Below the pieces are notes generated by a model. That model ran no database searches. It saw only the letters and a program-made list of their open reading frames with translations, and was not told the origin of the DNA. 64,000 bases of DNA from Catellatospora sp. KI3 (lineage in GTDB: Bacteria > Actinomycetota > Actinomycetes > Mycobacteriales > Micromonosporaceae), in the NCBI RefSeq assembly GCF_029948125.1, contig NZ_JASAMB010000004.1, positions 124,001 to 188,000 of the forward strand, written 5' to 3'. The translations under genes and the position numbers were made by a program. The first letter of the stretch is position 1, and each line of letters opens with the position of its first letter. Shown one piece after another: positions 45,718 through 54,848 of the stretch.

Positions 45718-46311
45718 GTGTCCACCACCACCCAGCCCGCGCGCGCCCGGGGCCGCCGCACCCGGGCCCAGCTGCTGGAGCACGCCGCCCGGCTGTTCGG
45801 CGAGCGCGGCTACGAATCGGTGAGCGTCGCCGAGGTCGCCGGTGCCGCCGGAGCGCATCCCAACCAGGTCACCTACTACTTCGGATCCAAGGACGCGCTG
45901 TTCGTGCACGCCGCGTTCCTGCTGCTGCTGCGCGACGCGCAGCGCCTGGAGCCCGTCGGCCGGCGGCAGCGGACGCCCGGGTCGTTCCGCGCGGCGCTGG
46001 CCCGTACGGCGCTGGCCCTGCCCGCGGTCCCCCTCGCGGTGCAGGCCATGTCGATCACACGGCGGCGGCCGGAGCTGCACGCGGTCGCCGAGCACGATCT
46101 CGGACTGCTGTTCCACCAGGCGCAGCGCTACCTGGAGGCGATCCTGGACCGGCGCGGCTGGGTCGTCGACCGGCCGGTCGAGGTGGAGGCGCGGACGTTC
46201 TGGAGCACCGTCCTGGGCGCCCGGCTGATCTCCGAATCCGGCTTCGGCGGCCGCTCCAGCGACATCGACCTGGCCGGGGTGCTCACCGTCCGCGCGCCGC
46301 ACCCGAACTGA
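45718..46311 (+). CDS. TetR-family transcriptional regulator
   Basis: A 197-residue regulator. The N-terminal HTH runs from RTRAQLLEHAARLFGERGYE through SVSVAEVAGAAGAHPNQVTY to YYFGSKDALF (about residues 14-62); the remainder is a helical ligand pocket. The start is GTG at 45718, so close to the operator that the mRNA is probably leaderless or nearly so. Its likely target is the divergent fabF-like gene, giving control by an acyl-CoA, acyl-ACP or drug-like ligand. Confidence 0.85.
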   Translation: MSTTTQPARARGRRTRAQLLEHAARLFGERGYESVSVAEVAGAAGAHPNQVTYYFGSKDALFVHAAFLLLLRDAQRLEPVGRRQRTPGSFRAALARTALALPAVPLAVQAMSITRRRPELHAVAEHDLGLLFHQAQRYLEAILDRRGWVVDRPVEVEARTFWSTVLGARLISESGFGGRSSDIDLAGVLTVRAPHPN

Positions 46312-46499
46312 CCGGTTCGAGCACCTCGGCCGAACGTCCCCGAAGGACCGGTAGCGGGCGCCGGGCGCGCGTCGCCGTCCACGCCGCCAACCGACACTGC
46401 GGCGGCCGACGCGTCTGCCCGGCGATGTCGGTCCGCCCTGTAATGATGCTGGTTGTCGCGCTCCGGCGCCATCACCCGACGATCAAAGGAGGATCACCG

Positions 46500-46907
46500 G
46501 TGGCATCCCGCCTCAACCCGTACATCAGCTTCAACGGCACGGCCCGCCAGGCGATGGAGTTCTACCAGAGCGTCCTGGGCGGCGACCTGCGACTGAACAC
46601 GTTCGGCGAGTTCGGCTCGGCCGACCAGCCGTTCGCCGACCAGATCATGCACGCCATGCTGGAGACCCCGAGCGGCTTCGCCCTGATGGCCTCCGACACC
46701 CCGCCGGGGATGCAGTACAACCCGGGCACCAACATCACCGTCAGCCTCAGCGGCGACGACGCCGACCAACTGCGCGGCTACTGGGAGAAACTGGCGGCCA
46801 CGGGCGACGTGCAGGTGCCCCTGGAGAAGCAGATGTGGGGCGACGAGTTCGGCTCGCTGGTCGACCAGTTCGGCATCCCGTGGATGGTCAACATCACCCA
46901 GTCCTGA
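46500..46907 (+). CDS. VOC-superfamily protein, PhnB-like
   Basis: A 135-residue protein of the glyoxalase/VOC fold resembling PhnB (YjdN) and 3-demethylubiquinone-9 methyltransferase-like domains. LNPYISFNGTARQAMEFYQS is the standard N-terminus, and GDEFGSLVDQFGIPWMVNI the C-terminal strand pair. Metal ligands usual in glyoxalases are not obvious. The start is GTG at 46500 after AAAGGAGGA. Function is unknown for most PhnB-like proteins. It appears to be a single-gene unit. Confidence 0.85.
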   Translation: MASRLNPYISFNGTARQAMEFYQSVLGGDLRLNTFGEFGSADQPFADQIMHAMLETPSGFALMASDTPPGMQYNPGTNITVSLSGDDADQLRGYWEKLAATGDVQVPLEKQMWGDEFGSLVDQFGIPWMVNITQS

Positions 46908-46944
46908 ACCGGCGCCGGCCCGGGGACCCCGCCCCGGGCCTCGG

Positions 46945-47616
46945 TCAGGCGGCGGGCCGCTCGCGGTGGGCCGCCTCCAGGATGTGCCCCGACCCTTCGA
47001 GCAGCGCGACGACCTCCTCGTCGGAGGTCTGCCGGAAGTCGGCGTAGAACTCCCCCACGGCGAAGAACGACGACGGGGTCTCCAGGCTGATCACCTCGTC
47101 GGCCACCCGCCGCAGCTCGGCGGCCGAGTCCGGCGAGGCGACCGGCACCGCGAGCACCACCCGCGCCGCACCCCGGGCGCGGGCGATCTCGCACGCGGCC
47201 CGGGCGGTCGCGCCGGTGGCGATCCCGTCGTCGACGATCACCACGGTCCGGTCGGCGATCGACTCCGGCGGCCTGCCGCCGCGGTACCGCCGCACCCGGC
47301 GGTCCAGCTCGATCCGCTCGTGGTCCTCCACGACGGCGATGTCGTGCTCGCCGAGGCCGGTCATGGCCAGCACGTCGTCGTTGAGCACGCGCACGTCCTG
47401 CTCCCCGATCGCGCCCATGGCGACCTCGGACTGGCCCGGGACGCCGAGTTTGCGGACGACCAGGACGTCAAGCGGCGCCCCGAGCGCGCGGGCGACCTCG
47501 ACGGCGACGACCACGCCGCCGCGCGGCAGGCCGAGCACGACTGGTTCGGCGTCATGCAGGAACGTGAGCCGCTGAGCCAGCCGGTGCCCGGCGTCGGTAC
47601 GGTGCGCGAAAGTCAT
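46945..47616 (-). CDS. Phosphoribosyltransferase-domain protein
   Basis: A 223-residue type I PRTase-fold protein. The PRPP loop is VVIVDDGIATGATA, preceded by the LPRGGVVVAVEVA and VVRKLGVPGQSE segments typical of the stand-alone group often annotated as a putative phosphoribosyl transferase. The reaction for this group is not established. The start ATG at 47616 falls inside the end of the upstream membrane-protein frame, a 65-base overlap, so one boundary may be off. A longer start six codons upstream is possible. Confidence 0.82.
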   Translation of the reverse strand: MTFAHRTDAGHRLAQRLTFLHDAEPVVLGLPRGGVVVAVEVARALGAPLDVLVVRKLGVPGQSEVAMGAIGEQDVRVLNDDVLAMTGLGEHDIAVVEDHERIELDRRVRRYRGGRPPESIADRTVVIVDDGIATGATARAACEIARARGAARVVLAVPVASPDSAAELRRVADEVISLETPSSFFAVGEFYADFRQTSDEEVVALLEGSGHILEAAHRERPAA

Positions 47617-48007
47617 GATGTGCCACCCCCACACCCCATGGTGTCCCGGCGGGGCCGCACCGGCCAGCGGTACCTCGATCCTGCGCGGCGGCCGGCACCT
47701 TGCGTGGCCACCAGAGCACCAGCGAGTCCACGTACATCGCCCGGATCAGGTACTTGTCGCGCACCTGCCAGGACAGGCCCCTCCTGACGAACGGGACGCC
47801 CGAGCGGTGAAGCAGTAGCAGGCCACCAATGATCATCGCCATAGCAGCTCCCCAGGTGCCGATGATCTCCGCCTGGTTCGTCGCTCCGGTGCTCGCGGCC
47901 CGGAAGAACAGGAGCATGGGCACCAGGGTCAGCCGTTCGAGGTACAGCGCGGCGACGTAGGCGGGCCTGCTCCGGATGACGGCCAGTTCCTCGGAGGTGA
48001 TCGACAT
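47552..48007 (-). CDS. Small membrane protein, overlaps PRTase gene
   Basis: A 151-residue frame with two probable transmembrane helices (AALYLERLTLVPMLLFFRA and EIIGTWGAAMAMIIGGLLLL) and a basic segment with KYLIRAMYVDSLVLWWP. The first 105 residues look like genuine protein; the last 45, which overlap the PRTase gene in another frame, are low-complexity Arg/Ala/Pro and may be read-through beyond the conserved part. No family is recognised. The upstream Shine-Dalgarno is weak. Confidence 0.55.
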   Translation of the reverse strand: MSITSEELAVIRSRPAYVAALYLERLTLVPMLLFFRAASTGATNQAEIIGTWGAAMAMIIGGLLLLHRSGVPFVRRGLSWQVRDKYLIRAMYVDSLVLWWPRKVPAAAQDRGTAGRCGPAGTPWGVGVAHHDFRAPYRRRAPAGSAAHVPA

Positions 48008-48060
48008 GCGGACACCGTAGTGGCCGGCCGCCATCCCCGGCCGTCGGCGGTGACGCTGCT

Positions 48061-49746
48061 TCAGGGGCGGTCGTGGGCGGCGTGGAACGCGTCGACGGCG
48101 GTCGGCAGGGTGGGATAGAGGCGGTCGCGGCCTATGGTGTCGGCTATCCCGAATGCCACCAGTTCCTCCATCAGGTCCTGTTTCACCCTGGCCAGCGCGA
48201 GGGTGACGCCGCGACGTTCGAGCTCCTGCCGCAGCGCGTCCAGGGCCTCCAGCGCGGTGATGTCGACCTCGACGATCGCCTCGGTGTTCAGCACGAACCA
48301 GGTCACCGGCTGCGGATTGGCGTCCAGCGCGTGCAGGGCCCGGCGGCGGAAGTCCTCCGCGTTGGCGAAGAACAGCGGTGAGTCGTACCGGTAGACCAGC
48401 AGCCCCGGCACCGTGGTGGCCTCGGGGTAGTCCTCGATGTCGTGCATCCCGGCCAGGCCGGGCACCGTGCCCTGCACGGCGTCGTGCGGGCGGGCGACCC
48501 GCGACAGCATCTCGGCCACCGACAGCGCCACGGCGGCGAGCACCCCGTACAGGATGTCGAAGGCGAGCACGCCCACGCACGCGGCCAGGGCCAGCAGGAA
48601 CTCGCTGCGCCGGAACCGGGCCAGGCGGCGGAAGCCGGGCAGGTCGATCAGGCGCAGCGCGGCGTACACGATGATGGCGCCCAGGGCCGCGGTCGGGAAC
48701 CCGGCCAGCAGCGGCCCGGCGAACAGCAGCGTGGCCAGGATCAGCACCAGCGTGGTCAGCGAGTAGAGCTGGCTGCGGGCACCCGCCGCGTCGGCCAGCG
48801 CGGTACGGCTGCCGCTGCTGCTGACCGGGAAGCCGCGCAGCAGCCCCGACCCGAGGTTCGCCGCGCCCAGGGCCAGCAGCTCGGCGTTCGCGTCGACCTC
48901 GCGGCGGTGCCGGGCGGCGAACGCGCGGGCGGTCAGCATGTTGTCGGTGTAACCGACGAGCATCACCCCGACGGCGGGCAGCAGCAGGTCCGACAGGTCG
49001 GTGACGTCGGGCCAGGCGAAGGTCGGCAGGCCGGAGGCGACCGGGCCGACCACCCGGATGCCGTAGCTCTGCAGGTCGAAGGCGGCCGTCGCGGCGGTGG
49101 CCAGCAGCACCGCCAGCAGCGGGGCCGGCACCGCGCGCAGGTAGCGCTGCGCCACGAACAGGAACACCAGCACCGCCGCGCCGAGCGCGAGTGTGGCCGG
49201 GTGGATGTCGCCGAGGCCGCCCAGGAACGCGCGCACCTCGCCGAGCAGCGACTGCCCGTCCACCGGTACGCCGGTGAGCCGCTCCAGCTGGCCGATGATC
49301 ATGATGACGGCGACGCCCGCGAGGTAGCCCACGAGGATGGGCTTGGACAGCAGGTCCGCCACGAACCCGAGCCGGACCACCCGGCACAGCAGGCACAGCA
49401 GGCCGACGAGCGCGGCCAGCCCGGCGGCCAGGGCGGCGTACCGGCCCGGGTCCCCGGCCGCGAGGGGTGCGATCACGGTCGCGGTCATCAGGGCCGTGGT
49501 CGACTCCGGACCCACGGACAGGTGGCGCGAGGAGCCGAACACGGCGTACAGCGCCAGCGCCGGGACGGCGGCCCACAGCCCGGCCACCGGCGGCAGGCCG
49601 GCCAGGCCCGCGTACGCCATGACCTGCGGAACCAGGTATGCCGCGACGGTCGCTCCAGCGAGCAGGTCACCGCGCAGCCAGGTCCGGTCGTACTCGCGCA
49701 GGGCCGCGAGTCCGGGCAGCAGCGACGTCGATCGTGGACGGTCCAT
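48061..49746 (-). CDS. SulP-family anion transporter with STAS domain
   Basis: A 561-residue membrane protein of the SLC26/SulP family. The N-terminal transport domain starts at GDLLAGATVAAYLVPQVMAYAG, the helix 1 signature, and has about 12-14 helices. Residues about 445-555 form the cytoplasmic STAS domain, with EVDITALEALDALRQELERR resembling the anti-sigma-antagonist strand-helix. Substrates in bacteria include sulfate, bicarbonate and dicarboxylates; the sequence does not tell which. No carbonic anhydrase gene is fused or adjacent. Confidence 0.93.
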   Translation of the reverse strand: MDRPRSTSLLPGLAALREYDRTWLRGDLLAGATVAAYLVPQVMAYAGLAGLPPVAGLWAAVPALALYAVFGSSRHLSVGPESTTALMTATVIAPLAAGDPGRYAALAAGLAALVGLLCLLCRVVRLGFVADLLSKPILVGYLAGVAVIMIIGQLERLTGVPVDGQSLLGEVRAFLGGLGDIHPATLALGAAVLVFLFVAQRYLRAVPAPLLAVLLATAATAAFDLQSYGIRVVGPVASGLPTFAWPDVTDLSDLLLPAVGVMLVGYTDNMLTARAFAARHRREVDANAELLALGAANLGSGLLRGFPVSSSGSRTALADAAGARSQLYSLTTLVLILATLLFAGPLLAGFPTAALGAIIVYAALRLIDLPGFRRLARFRRSEFLLALAACVGVLAFDILYGVLAAVALSVAEMLSRVARPHDAVQGTVPGLAGMHDIEDYPEATTVPGLLVYRYDSPLFFANAEDFRRRALHALDANPQPVTWFVLNTEAIVEVDITALEALDALRQELERRGVTLALARVKQDLMEELVAFGIADTIGRDRLYPTLPTAVDAFHAAHDRP

Positions 49747-49931
49747 CCGACACTTCTACCCCACCGGCGCCAGTGCCGCGATCAGACGAACCGGTCATTC
49801 GCGGGACGGCCGCCAGCCGGAGCAGTCCGCGCAACACGACCCAGGGTTCGGCGACATATCCCCAGGTAGGTACCAGTTAGACGACTAAGGTGACGGCATA
49901 CCCGTTTCCACCGTCCGAAAGGTGATCGGCT

Positions 49932-50828
49932 GTGCCTGGCGAACCCGGAGCATTTGCTACCTGCAACAACATCCAGATCTGGTACCGGGACGAGGGTCCC
50001 CAGACCGGCGAACCGATTCTGCTGATCATGGGCCTGGGCTCGCAGCTCATCGCCTGGCCGCAGGACTTCGTGGACGACCTGACCGGGCGGGGCTACCGCG
50101 TCATCCGCTTCGACAACCGCGACAGCGGCCTGTCGGAGAAGATCGAGCCGGCGGCGGGCGCCATCGAGACCGATCCGACGATCAACGCGGCGTACCAGCT
50201 CACCGACATGGCGGCCGACAGCGTCGGGCTGCTGGACCACCTCGGCATCGACCGCGCGCACATCGTGGGCGCCTCGATGGGCGGCATGATCGCCCAGACG
50301 CTCGCGATCCACCACCCCGAGCGGGTGCGGACCCTCTGCTCGATCATGAGCACCACCGGGGCGCCGTTCGTCGGCCTGCCGACGCTGGAGGCCGCCGCGG
50401 CCGTACTGGCCGGGACGCCCGCCGAGCGCGAGGCGGCCATCGCGCACATCGCCAACGTCACGCGGATCATCGGGTCCCGCACGCTGGAGGCCGAGGAGCG
50501 GGAGGCCCGGCTCGCGGGCGCCACCGCCGCCTACGACCGGATGTTCTACCCCGCCGGCACCAAGCGCCAGTTCGGTGCGATCACCGCGGCGCCCAACCGC
50601 ACCGCTGCGCTCGGGGAGTTCGCCAAGCTCGGCATCCCCGTCCTGGTGGTGCACGGCGGCGAGGACTCGCTGATCAACGTCAGCGGCGGCCGGGCCACGC
50701 ACAACGCCGTACCCGGCTCCGAGCTCGTCGTGCTCGACACGATGGGACACGACCTGCCGGCCAGCCTGCGGCCGCAGGTCCTCGACGCGATCGACGCCAA
50801 CGCGAAGAAGGCGCTGGTCAGCGCCTGA
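49932..50828 (+). CDS. Alpha/beta hydrolase
   Basis: A 298-residue intracellular hydrolase. LLIMGLGSQLIAWP is the oxyanion loop, VIRFDNRDSGLS is the following strand, and the nucleophile elbow is IVGASMGGMIAQ with Ser. The acid appears in VVHGGEDSLI and the His in DTMGHDLP. It resembles the esterase/epoxide-hydrolase-like group common in actinomycetes. The start is GTG with AAAGGTGAT upstream. The FAD monooxygenase gene follows 121 bases downstream on the same strand; a shared pathway is possible but not shown. Confidence 0.87.
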   Translation: MPGEPGAFATCNNIQIWYRDEGPQTGEPILLIMGLGSQLIAWPQDFVDDLTGRGYRVIRFDNRDSGLSEKIEPAAGAIETDPTINAAYQLTDMAADSVGLLDHLGIDRAHIVGASMGGMIAQTLAIHHPERVRTLCSIMSTTGAPFVGLPTLEAAAAVLAGTPAEREAAIAHIANVTRIIGSRTLEAEEREARLAGATAAYDRMFYPAGTKRQFGAITAAPNRTAALGEFAKLGIPVLVVHGGEDSLINVSGGRATHNAVPGSELVVLDTMGHDLPASLRPQVLDAIDANAKKALVSA

Positions 50829-50949
50829 TCTGGTGGTGAACCCGGGTGGTCGCGGCTGGTCCGCGGCCACCCGGTTTACCGCCGGGCGTCTGAGGCGACT
50901 GCGCATCGTGGAAGAAGCGGCCGCTGACCTCGCGTGTTTAGGGTGCGGC

Positions 50950-52272
50950 ATGCCTTCCGACCGTACGGCCGTGGTGATCGGCGCCAGCATGGGCGGCCTG
51001 CTGGCCGCCCGCGCCCTCAGCGACACGCACACCCGGGTCGTGGTCGTGGACCGCGACGACCTGCCCGCCCAGGCGGCCGACCGGCGCGGCGTGCCGCAGG
51101 GCAGGCAGCTGCACGTGCTGCTGTCGCGGGGGCGGGAGGCGATGGAGGAGCTGTTCCCCGGCCTGACCCGCGAACTGCGCGACCTCACCGTGCCGATGGT
51201 CGACCTGCACGGCCAGGTGTACTGGTACAACGACGGACATCTGATGGCCCAGGCCGAGTCCCCGCTCATCGCGGCGGGGATGAGCCGTCCGCTGCTGGAG
51301 CACGCGGTCCGGGGCCGCGTCGCCGCGCTGCCCGGGGTCGAGTTCGTCCCCGCCACCGAGGCGGTCGGGCTGGTCACCACCGCCGACCGGCAGCGCGTCA
51401 CCGGGGTGCGGCTGCACCACCGCGACGGTACCGAGACGGCGGTCGCCGCCGACCTCGTCGTGGACGCCTGCGGCCGGGCCTCGCGCACTCCGGTGTGGCT
51501 GACCGAGCTGGGCTACCAGGCGCCCGCCGAGGAGCAGGTACGCATCGATGTCACCTACGTCACCCGGGTCTACCGGCACGAACCGCACCACCTCGACGGG
51601 ATGCTGGGCACGCTGACCAACGCGGTGCCGGGCGCGCCCCGCTCGGGCATCGTCGCGCTGCAGGAGGACGGCCGGATCGCGGTGGCGTTCAACGGCGTGC
51701 TCGGCGAGCAGCCGCCGACCGATGACGAGGGCCTGCTGTCGTTCGCCGAGTCGCTGGCGGCGCCGCAGATCGCCGAGATCGTCAAGTCGGCGCAGCCGCT
51801 GACCGAGCCGGTCAGCATGCGCTTCCCGGCCAGCCGGCGCAGGCGGTATGAGCGGCTGCGCCGGTTCCCGGCGGGCTACCTGGTCGTCGCGGACGCGCTG
51901 TGCAGCTTCAACCCGATCTACGGGCAGGGTATGACGGTCGCCGCGCTGGAGGCGCTGCTGCTGCGCCGGCTGCTGGCGGCCGGCGACGCGCAGCTGAGCC
52001 GCCGCTTCTTCCGGGGCAGCGCCCGGCTGATCGACGCGCCCTGGGCCATCGCGGTCGGCACCGACCTGCGCTTCCCCGAGGTCGAAGGGCCCCGCTCACT
52101 GCGGGTCCGGTTCGTCAACGCGTACGTGCACCGCCTGCACGTCGCCGCGACCGCCGACGCGCCCCTCGGGGCGGCGTTCCTGCGCGTGCTGAACCTGGTC
52201 GACCCGCCGACCGCACTGCTCGCGCCGAAGACGGTGTGGCGGGTGCTGCGCGGCTACCGGCGGGGCCGTTGA
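50950..52272 (+). CDS. FAD-dependent monooxygenase/hydroxylase
   Basis: A 440-residue flavoprotein. The FAD-binding Rossmann loop is VVIGASMGGLLAARAL (GxSxGG variant), and VADALCSFNPIYGQGMTVAA is the second FAD motif (GD-like plus the P/YGQG loop). It resembles actinobacterial hydroxylases related to squalene epoxidase and geranylgeranyl reductase. A -10-like TAGGGT lies only a few bases before the ATG at 50950, so the mRNA may be leaderless. The redox partner and substrate are unknown. Confidence 0.82.
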   Translation: MPSDRTAVVIGASMGGLLAARALSDTHTRVVVVDRDDLPAQAADRRGVPQGRQLHVLLSRGREAMEELFPGLTRELRDLTVPMVDLHGQVYWYNDGHLMAQAESPLIAAGMSRPLLEHAVRGRVAALPGVEFVPATEAVGLVTTADRQRVTGVRLHHRDGTETAVAADLVVDACGRASRTPVWLTELGYQAPAEEQVRIDVTYVTRVYRHEPHHLDGMLGTLTNAVPGAPRSGIVALQEDGRIAVAFNGVLGEQPPTDDEGLLSFAESLAAPQIAEIVKSAQPLTEPVSMRFPASRRRRYERLRRFPAGYLVVADALCSFNPIYGQGMTVAALEALLLRRLLAAGDAQLSRRFFRGSARLIDAPWAIAVGTDLRFPEVEGPRSLRVRFVNAYVHRLHVAATADAPLGAAFLRVLNLVDPPTALLAPKTVWRVLRGYRRGR

Positions 52273-52301
52273 GGAAGGGGCGGCCTCAGCCACCCCTCGC
52301 C

Positions 52302-52595
52302 TCAGCAGTTGGCGTTGACGGCGGGGATCCACCCGTCCTGGCCGGGCGCCTCGGCGCCGTGCCCGTAGATCCATACTGAACCGTCGTCGATGGCCTGACC
52401 GTGCCAGCGGAAACCACGTCCGGCCGACAGCGTGCGCAGCACGAAGCCGTGCGGATCGGTACGCAGCCAGGTGTTCTGGTTGAGGTTGCACACGAAGCCG
52501 GGAGCGTCACTGGCCGAGGCCGGTGCGGCGGCCGCCGTCGTGCCGGCGAGGACGACCAGCACAGCCGTGCCGGCATGGAGGAGTCGGCGCTTCAC
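52302..52595 (-). CDS. Small secreted protein
   Basis: A 97-residue exported protein. The signal peptide is about residues 1-28 (AVLVVLAGTTAAAAPASA). The mature 69 residues carry two Cys, one in FVCNLNQ and one at the C-terminal NANC, that could form a disulfide, plus Trp-rich strands (TWLRTDPHG and SVWIYGHG) reminiscent of bacterial SH3-like domains. The role is unknown; binding to the cell wall is possible. The start is GTG at 52595 after GGAAGGG. Confidence 0.72.
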   Translation of the reverse strand: MKRRLLHAGTAVLVVLAGTTAAAAPASASDAPGFVCNLNQNTWLRTDPHGFVLRTLSAGRGFRWHGQAIDDGSVWIYGHGAEAPGQDGWIPAVNANC

Positions 52596-52768
52596 AGATG
52601 CCCTTCCGTAGATGGCCGGGAATTGCGATCATGGTCCAGCCCAGTATCGCGATCTCGGCCGGACCCGCAACTTGAGCCGGGGTCGAGGTGGATACGTGGT
52701 CACTTCGATGCCGGTGCCCCCGCTCCGCAGCCCGCAAACCCGGCGACCGGCGCTGCACGCGGCCATAA

Positions 52769-53470
52769 ATGGCTGTGCAGCGCCTGGCCGCATCCTCGAT
52801 CATCGACGCCATGGTTGGCACTGATCCCGGCGATTCCACCGGTAGGCGGCCCGACGACCTCGGCGGGCCCGACGCCACGGTCCGGGCCACGGCCCGCGCC
52901 CTGGCCAAGGTCGACGACGCGGCGTCGCTGGTGCTGGTCGAGGGCCTGCTCGACGAGATCGCGCTGCGGACGGCCGCCGAGGCCCGGGGCCGGGACCTCG
53001 ACGCCGAGCGGGTCGTGCTCGTGCCGATCGGCGGCGCGCACGCGATCAGCCGGTTCCTGGGCGACCTCGGCCCGCTCGCCACCCGGGTACGGCTGGCGGG
53101 CCTGTGCGACCTGCGCGAGGCCGAGCTGTTCCGGCGGGCCGTGGCCGCCCATGTCGGCTCGGAGCTGACCCGCGCCGACATGGAGCGCCTCGGCTTCCAC
53201 GTCTGCGACCGGGACCTGGAGGACGAGCTGATCCGCGCGCTCGGGATGGAGGAGGTCCAGGCCCTGTTCGAGGCTCAGGGCGACCTCGGGCTGTTCCACC
53301 AGTTCCAGAGCCAGCCCGCCTGGCGCGGCCGGCCGGTCCAGGCGCAGACGTACCGGTTCGTCCGCAGCAGCGGCAGCCGGAACCTGCGCTACACGCGCCT
53401 GTTCGTCGAGGCTGCGGTCGCGCTCGGCAGGCTGCCCCGCCCGCTCGACGCCCTGCTCACCGCCGTCTGA
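52769..53470 (+). CDS. Stand-alone TOPRIM-domain protein (OLD-like)
   Basis: A 233-residue protein built around a TOPRIM fold: LVLVEGLLDEIALRTAAEAR carries the catalytic Glu, VVLVPIGGAHAIS follows, and LAGLCDLREAE occupies the second acidic motif where classical members have DxD. Similar domains form the nuclease half of OLD-family proteins, but here the ATPase half is missing and the gene stands alone. The C-terminal part (ALFEAQGDLGLFHQFQSQPA) is helical. The start may be ATG at 52769, with CATAAA just before it, or an ATG 14 codons later. Confidence 0.75.
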   Translation: MAVQRLAASSIIDAMVGTDPGDSTGRRPDDLGGPDATVRATARALAKVDDAASLVLVEGLLDEIALRTAAEARGRDLDAERVVLVPIGGAHAISRFLGDLGPLATRVRLAGLCDLREAELFRRAVAAHVGSELTRADMERLGFHVCDRDLEDELIRALGMEEVQALFEAQGDLGLFHQFQSQPAWRGRPVQAQTYRFVRSSGSRNLRYTRLFVEAAVALGRLPRPLDALLTAV

Positions 53471-53532
53471 GCCGCGTACGCAGGATCAGGAAGGTCGCCT
53501 GGTGGCGTCGCATACCTCGCTAACCTGGGCAC

Positions 53533-53763
53533 ATGGTTACGGTGACGGCGAACGACATCCGGGTGCTCGCGCGTTCACGGGAGGTCGATCCGGTCCTCGC
53601 GGTGGTCGACGGCGAGATCGCGGTGATCCCCCACGCGGCGCTCAAGGCGGGTGACACGGCCCTGTGCAGCCAGCAGAAGCTGGTCGGCGAGCTGGGCGAC
53701 GAGATCACCGACATCGAGGCGCAGCTGTTCGCCGGGCGCCTGGCCAACCTGCTGCCCGAGTAG
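53533..53763 (+). CDS. Hypothetical small protein
   Basis: A 76-residue acidic protein with alternating strands and helices (VTVTANDIRVLARSREVDPV; AVVDGEIAVIPHAALKAGD). No family is recognised. Coding is supported by the codon bias and clean ATG start, and by its position 62 bases after the TOPRIM gene on the same strand. It may be the second gene of a two-gene unit, but no overlap or strong ribosome-binding site shows it. Confidence 0.5.
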   Translation: MVTVTANDIRVLARSREVDPVLAVVDGEIAVIPHAALKAGDTALCSQQKLVGELGDEITDIEAQLFAGRLANLLPE

Positions 53764-53795
53764 CCCGGCGCGCCCGGCCGGAGGCGAGGCCGCGG

Positions 53796-54848
53796 TCATG
53801 CCGCGGGTCGGGGCACGAGCAGGACCGGGCAGCGGGCGTGGTGGAGCACCTGGTGGCTGACCGAGCCCATGACCAGTCCGGTGAACCCGCCGCAGCCGCG
53901 CCCGCCGACGACGACGAGCTGGGCCTGCTCGGACAACTCGACCAGGACCCGGGCCGGCCGGCCCCGGACCAGGTGCTCGCGTACGGCGACGTCGGGGTGC
54001 CGCTCGCGTACCGCCGCCAGCGCCTCGGCCAGGCTGCGCCCCTCCTTCTCGGCCACCGCGGCGGTGGCGTGGTCCTGGCGCAGGATCGCCGTACCGATCG
54101 GCTCGGCGCCGGGCGCCCCCGGCCGGATCGTGCCCACCTGCACCCCGCCGACGTGCGCGGTCTCCTCGCGCACGACCGCGCCGTGGTGCGGCTCGACGCC
54201 CTGGACCGCGCCGTGGTGCGGCTCGCCCCGGTGCACCGCGCCGGGGACCGGCTCGTGCCCGTGGCCGGAGTGGCGGGTCCAGGTGTGCACGGCCATCAGC
54301 TCGGCCCGGCGCAGCTCGGCCTCGGCGAACGCCGCGTCGATGGCGGTGGCGCTGTGCAGCTCCGCGTCGACGCCGACCACGACCGGGCCGCCGGGGTGCT
54401 CGGTGCCCCGGGCGACCAGGACCGGGGTGTGCCCGTGCTGCGTGCAGTGCACGGCGACCGACCCGACGAGTAGGCCGGTGAACCCGCCCAGGCCCCGGTC
54501 GCCGAGGACCAGCAGGCTGGCGTCCTTGGCGGCGTGCATGAGCACGGGGGCGGGCGCCCCGGTGAGCAGCTCCGCGGTGACGGGCACCGACGGGGCCGCC
54601 GCGACGGCCGCGGCGTGGGCGTCGGCGAGGATGCGTTCGGCGTCGTGGCGCAGGCCGCCGGTGGCCGGGCCGGACTCCGAGGGGCCGGTGTTGACGTTCA
54701 TCAGCGGCCAGATGAACGCGTGCACCAGGCGCAGCGGCAGCCGCCGCAGGACGGCCTCCTGGGCGCCGAGCCGTACGGCCAGCAGGGACGAGTCCGAGCC
54801 GTCGACGCCGACGACGACGGGGCCGCGCGGGTCGTCGATGGTGTTCAT
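53796..54848 (-). CDS. Tandem universal stress protein with His-rich repeats
   Basis: A 350-residue protein with two UspA domains. Domain 1 (about 9-147) ends in the ATP-binding [20 protein letters not shown], and domain 2 (about 155-348) in [20 protein letters not shown]; both keep the G-2x-G-9x-G(S) pattern. Domain 2 holds an insert with three decapeptide repeats, [20 protein letters not shown] and [10 protein letters not shown], rich in His. Such proteins bind ATP and help survival under hypoxia or starvation. The ATG overlaps the phosphoketolase stop as ATGA, so the two are co-expressed. Confidence 0.9.
   Translation of the reverse strand: MNTIDDPRGPVVVGVDGSDSSLLAVRLGAQEAVLRRLPLRLVHAFIWPLMNVNTGPSESGPATGGLRHDAERILADAHAAAVAAAPSVPVTAELLTGAPAPVLMHAAKDASLLVLGDRGLGGFTGLLVGSVAVHCTQHGHTPVLVARGTEHPGGPVVVGVDAELHSATAIDAAFAEAELRRAELMAVHTWTRHSGHGHEPVPGAVHRGEPHHGAVQGVEPHHGAVVREETAHVGGVQVGTIRPGAPGAEPIGTAILRQDHATAAVAEKEGRSLAEALAAVRERHPDVAVREHLVRGRPARVLVELSEQAQLVVVGGRGCGGFTGLVMGSVSHQVLHHARCPVLLVPRPAA

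Noticed and set aside
48442..49869. 475-codon plus-strand frame opposite the SulP gene
   Set aside because: Low-complexity Gln/Arg/Gly/Val sequence antisense to a well-recognised transporter; a GC-composition shadow.
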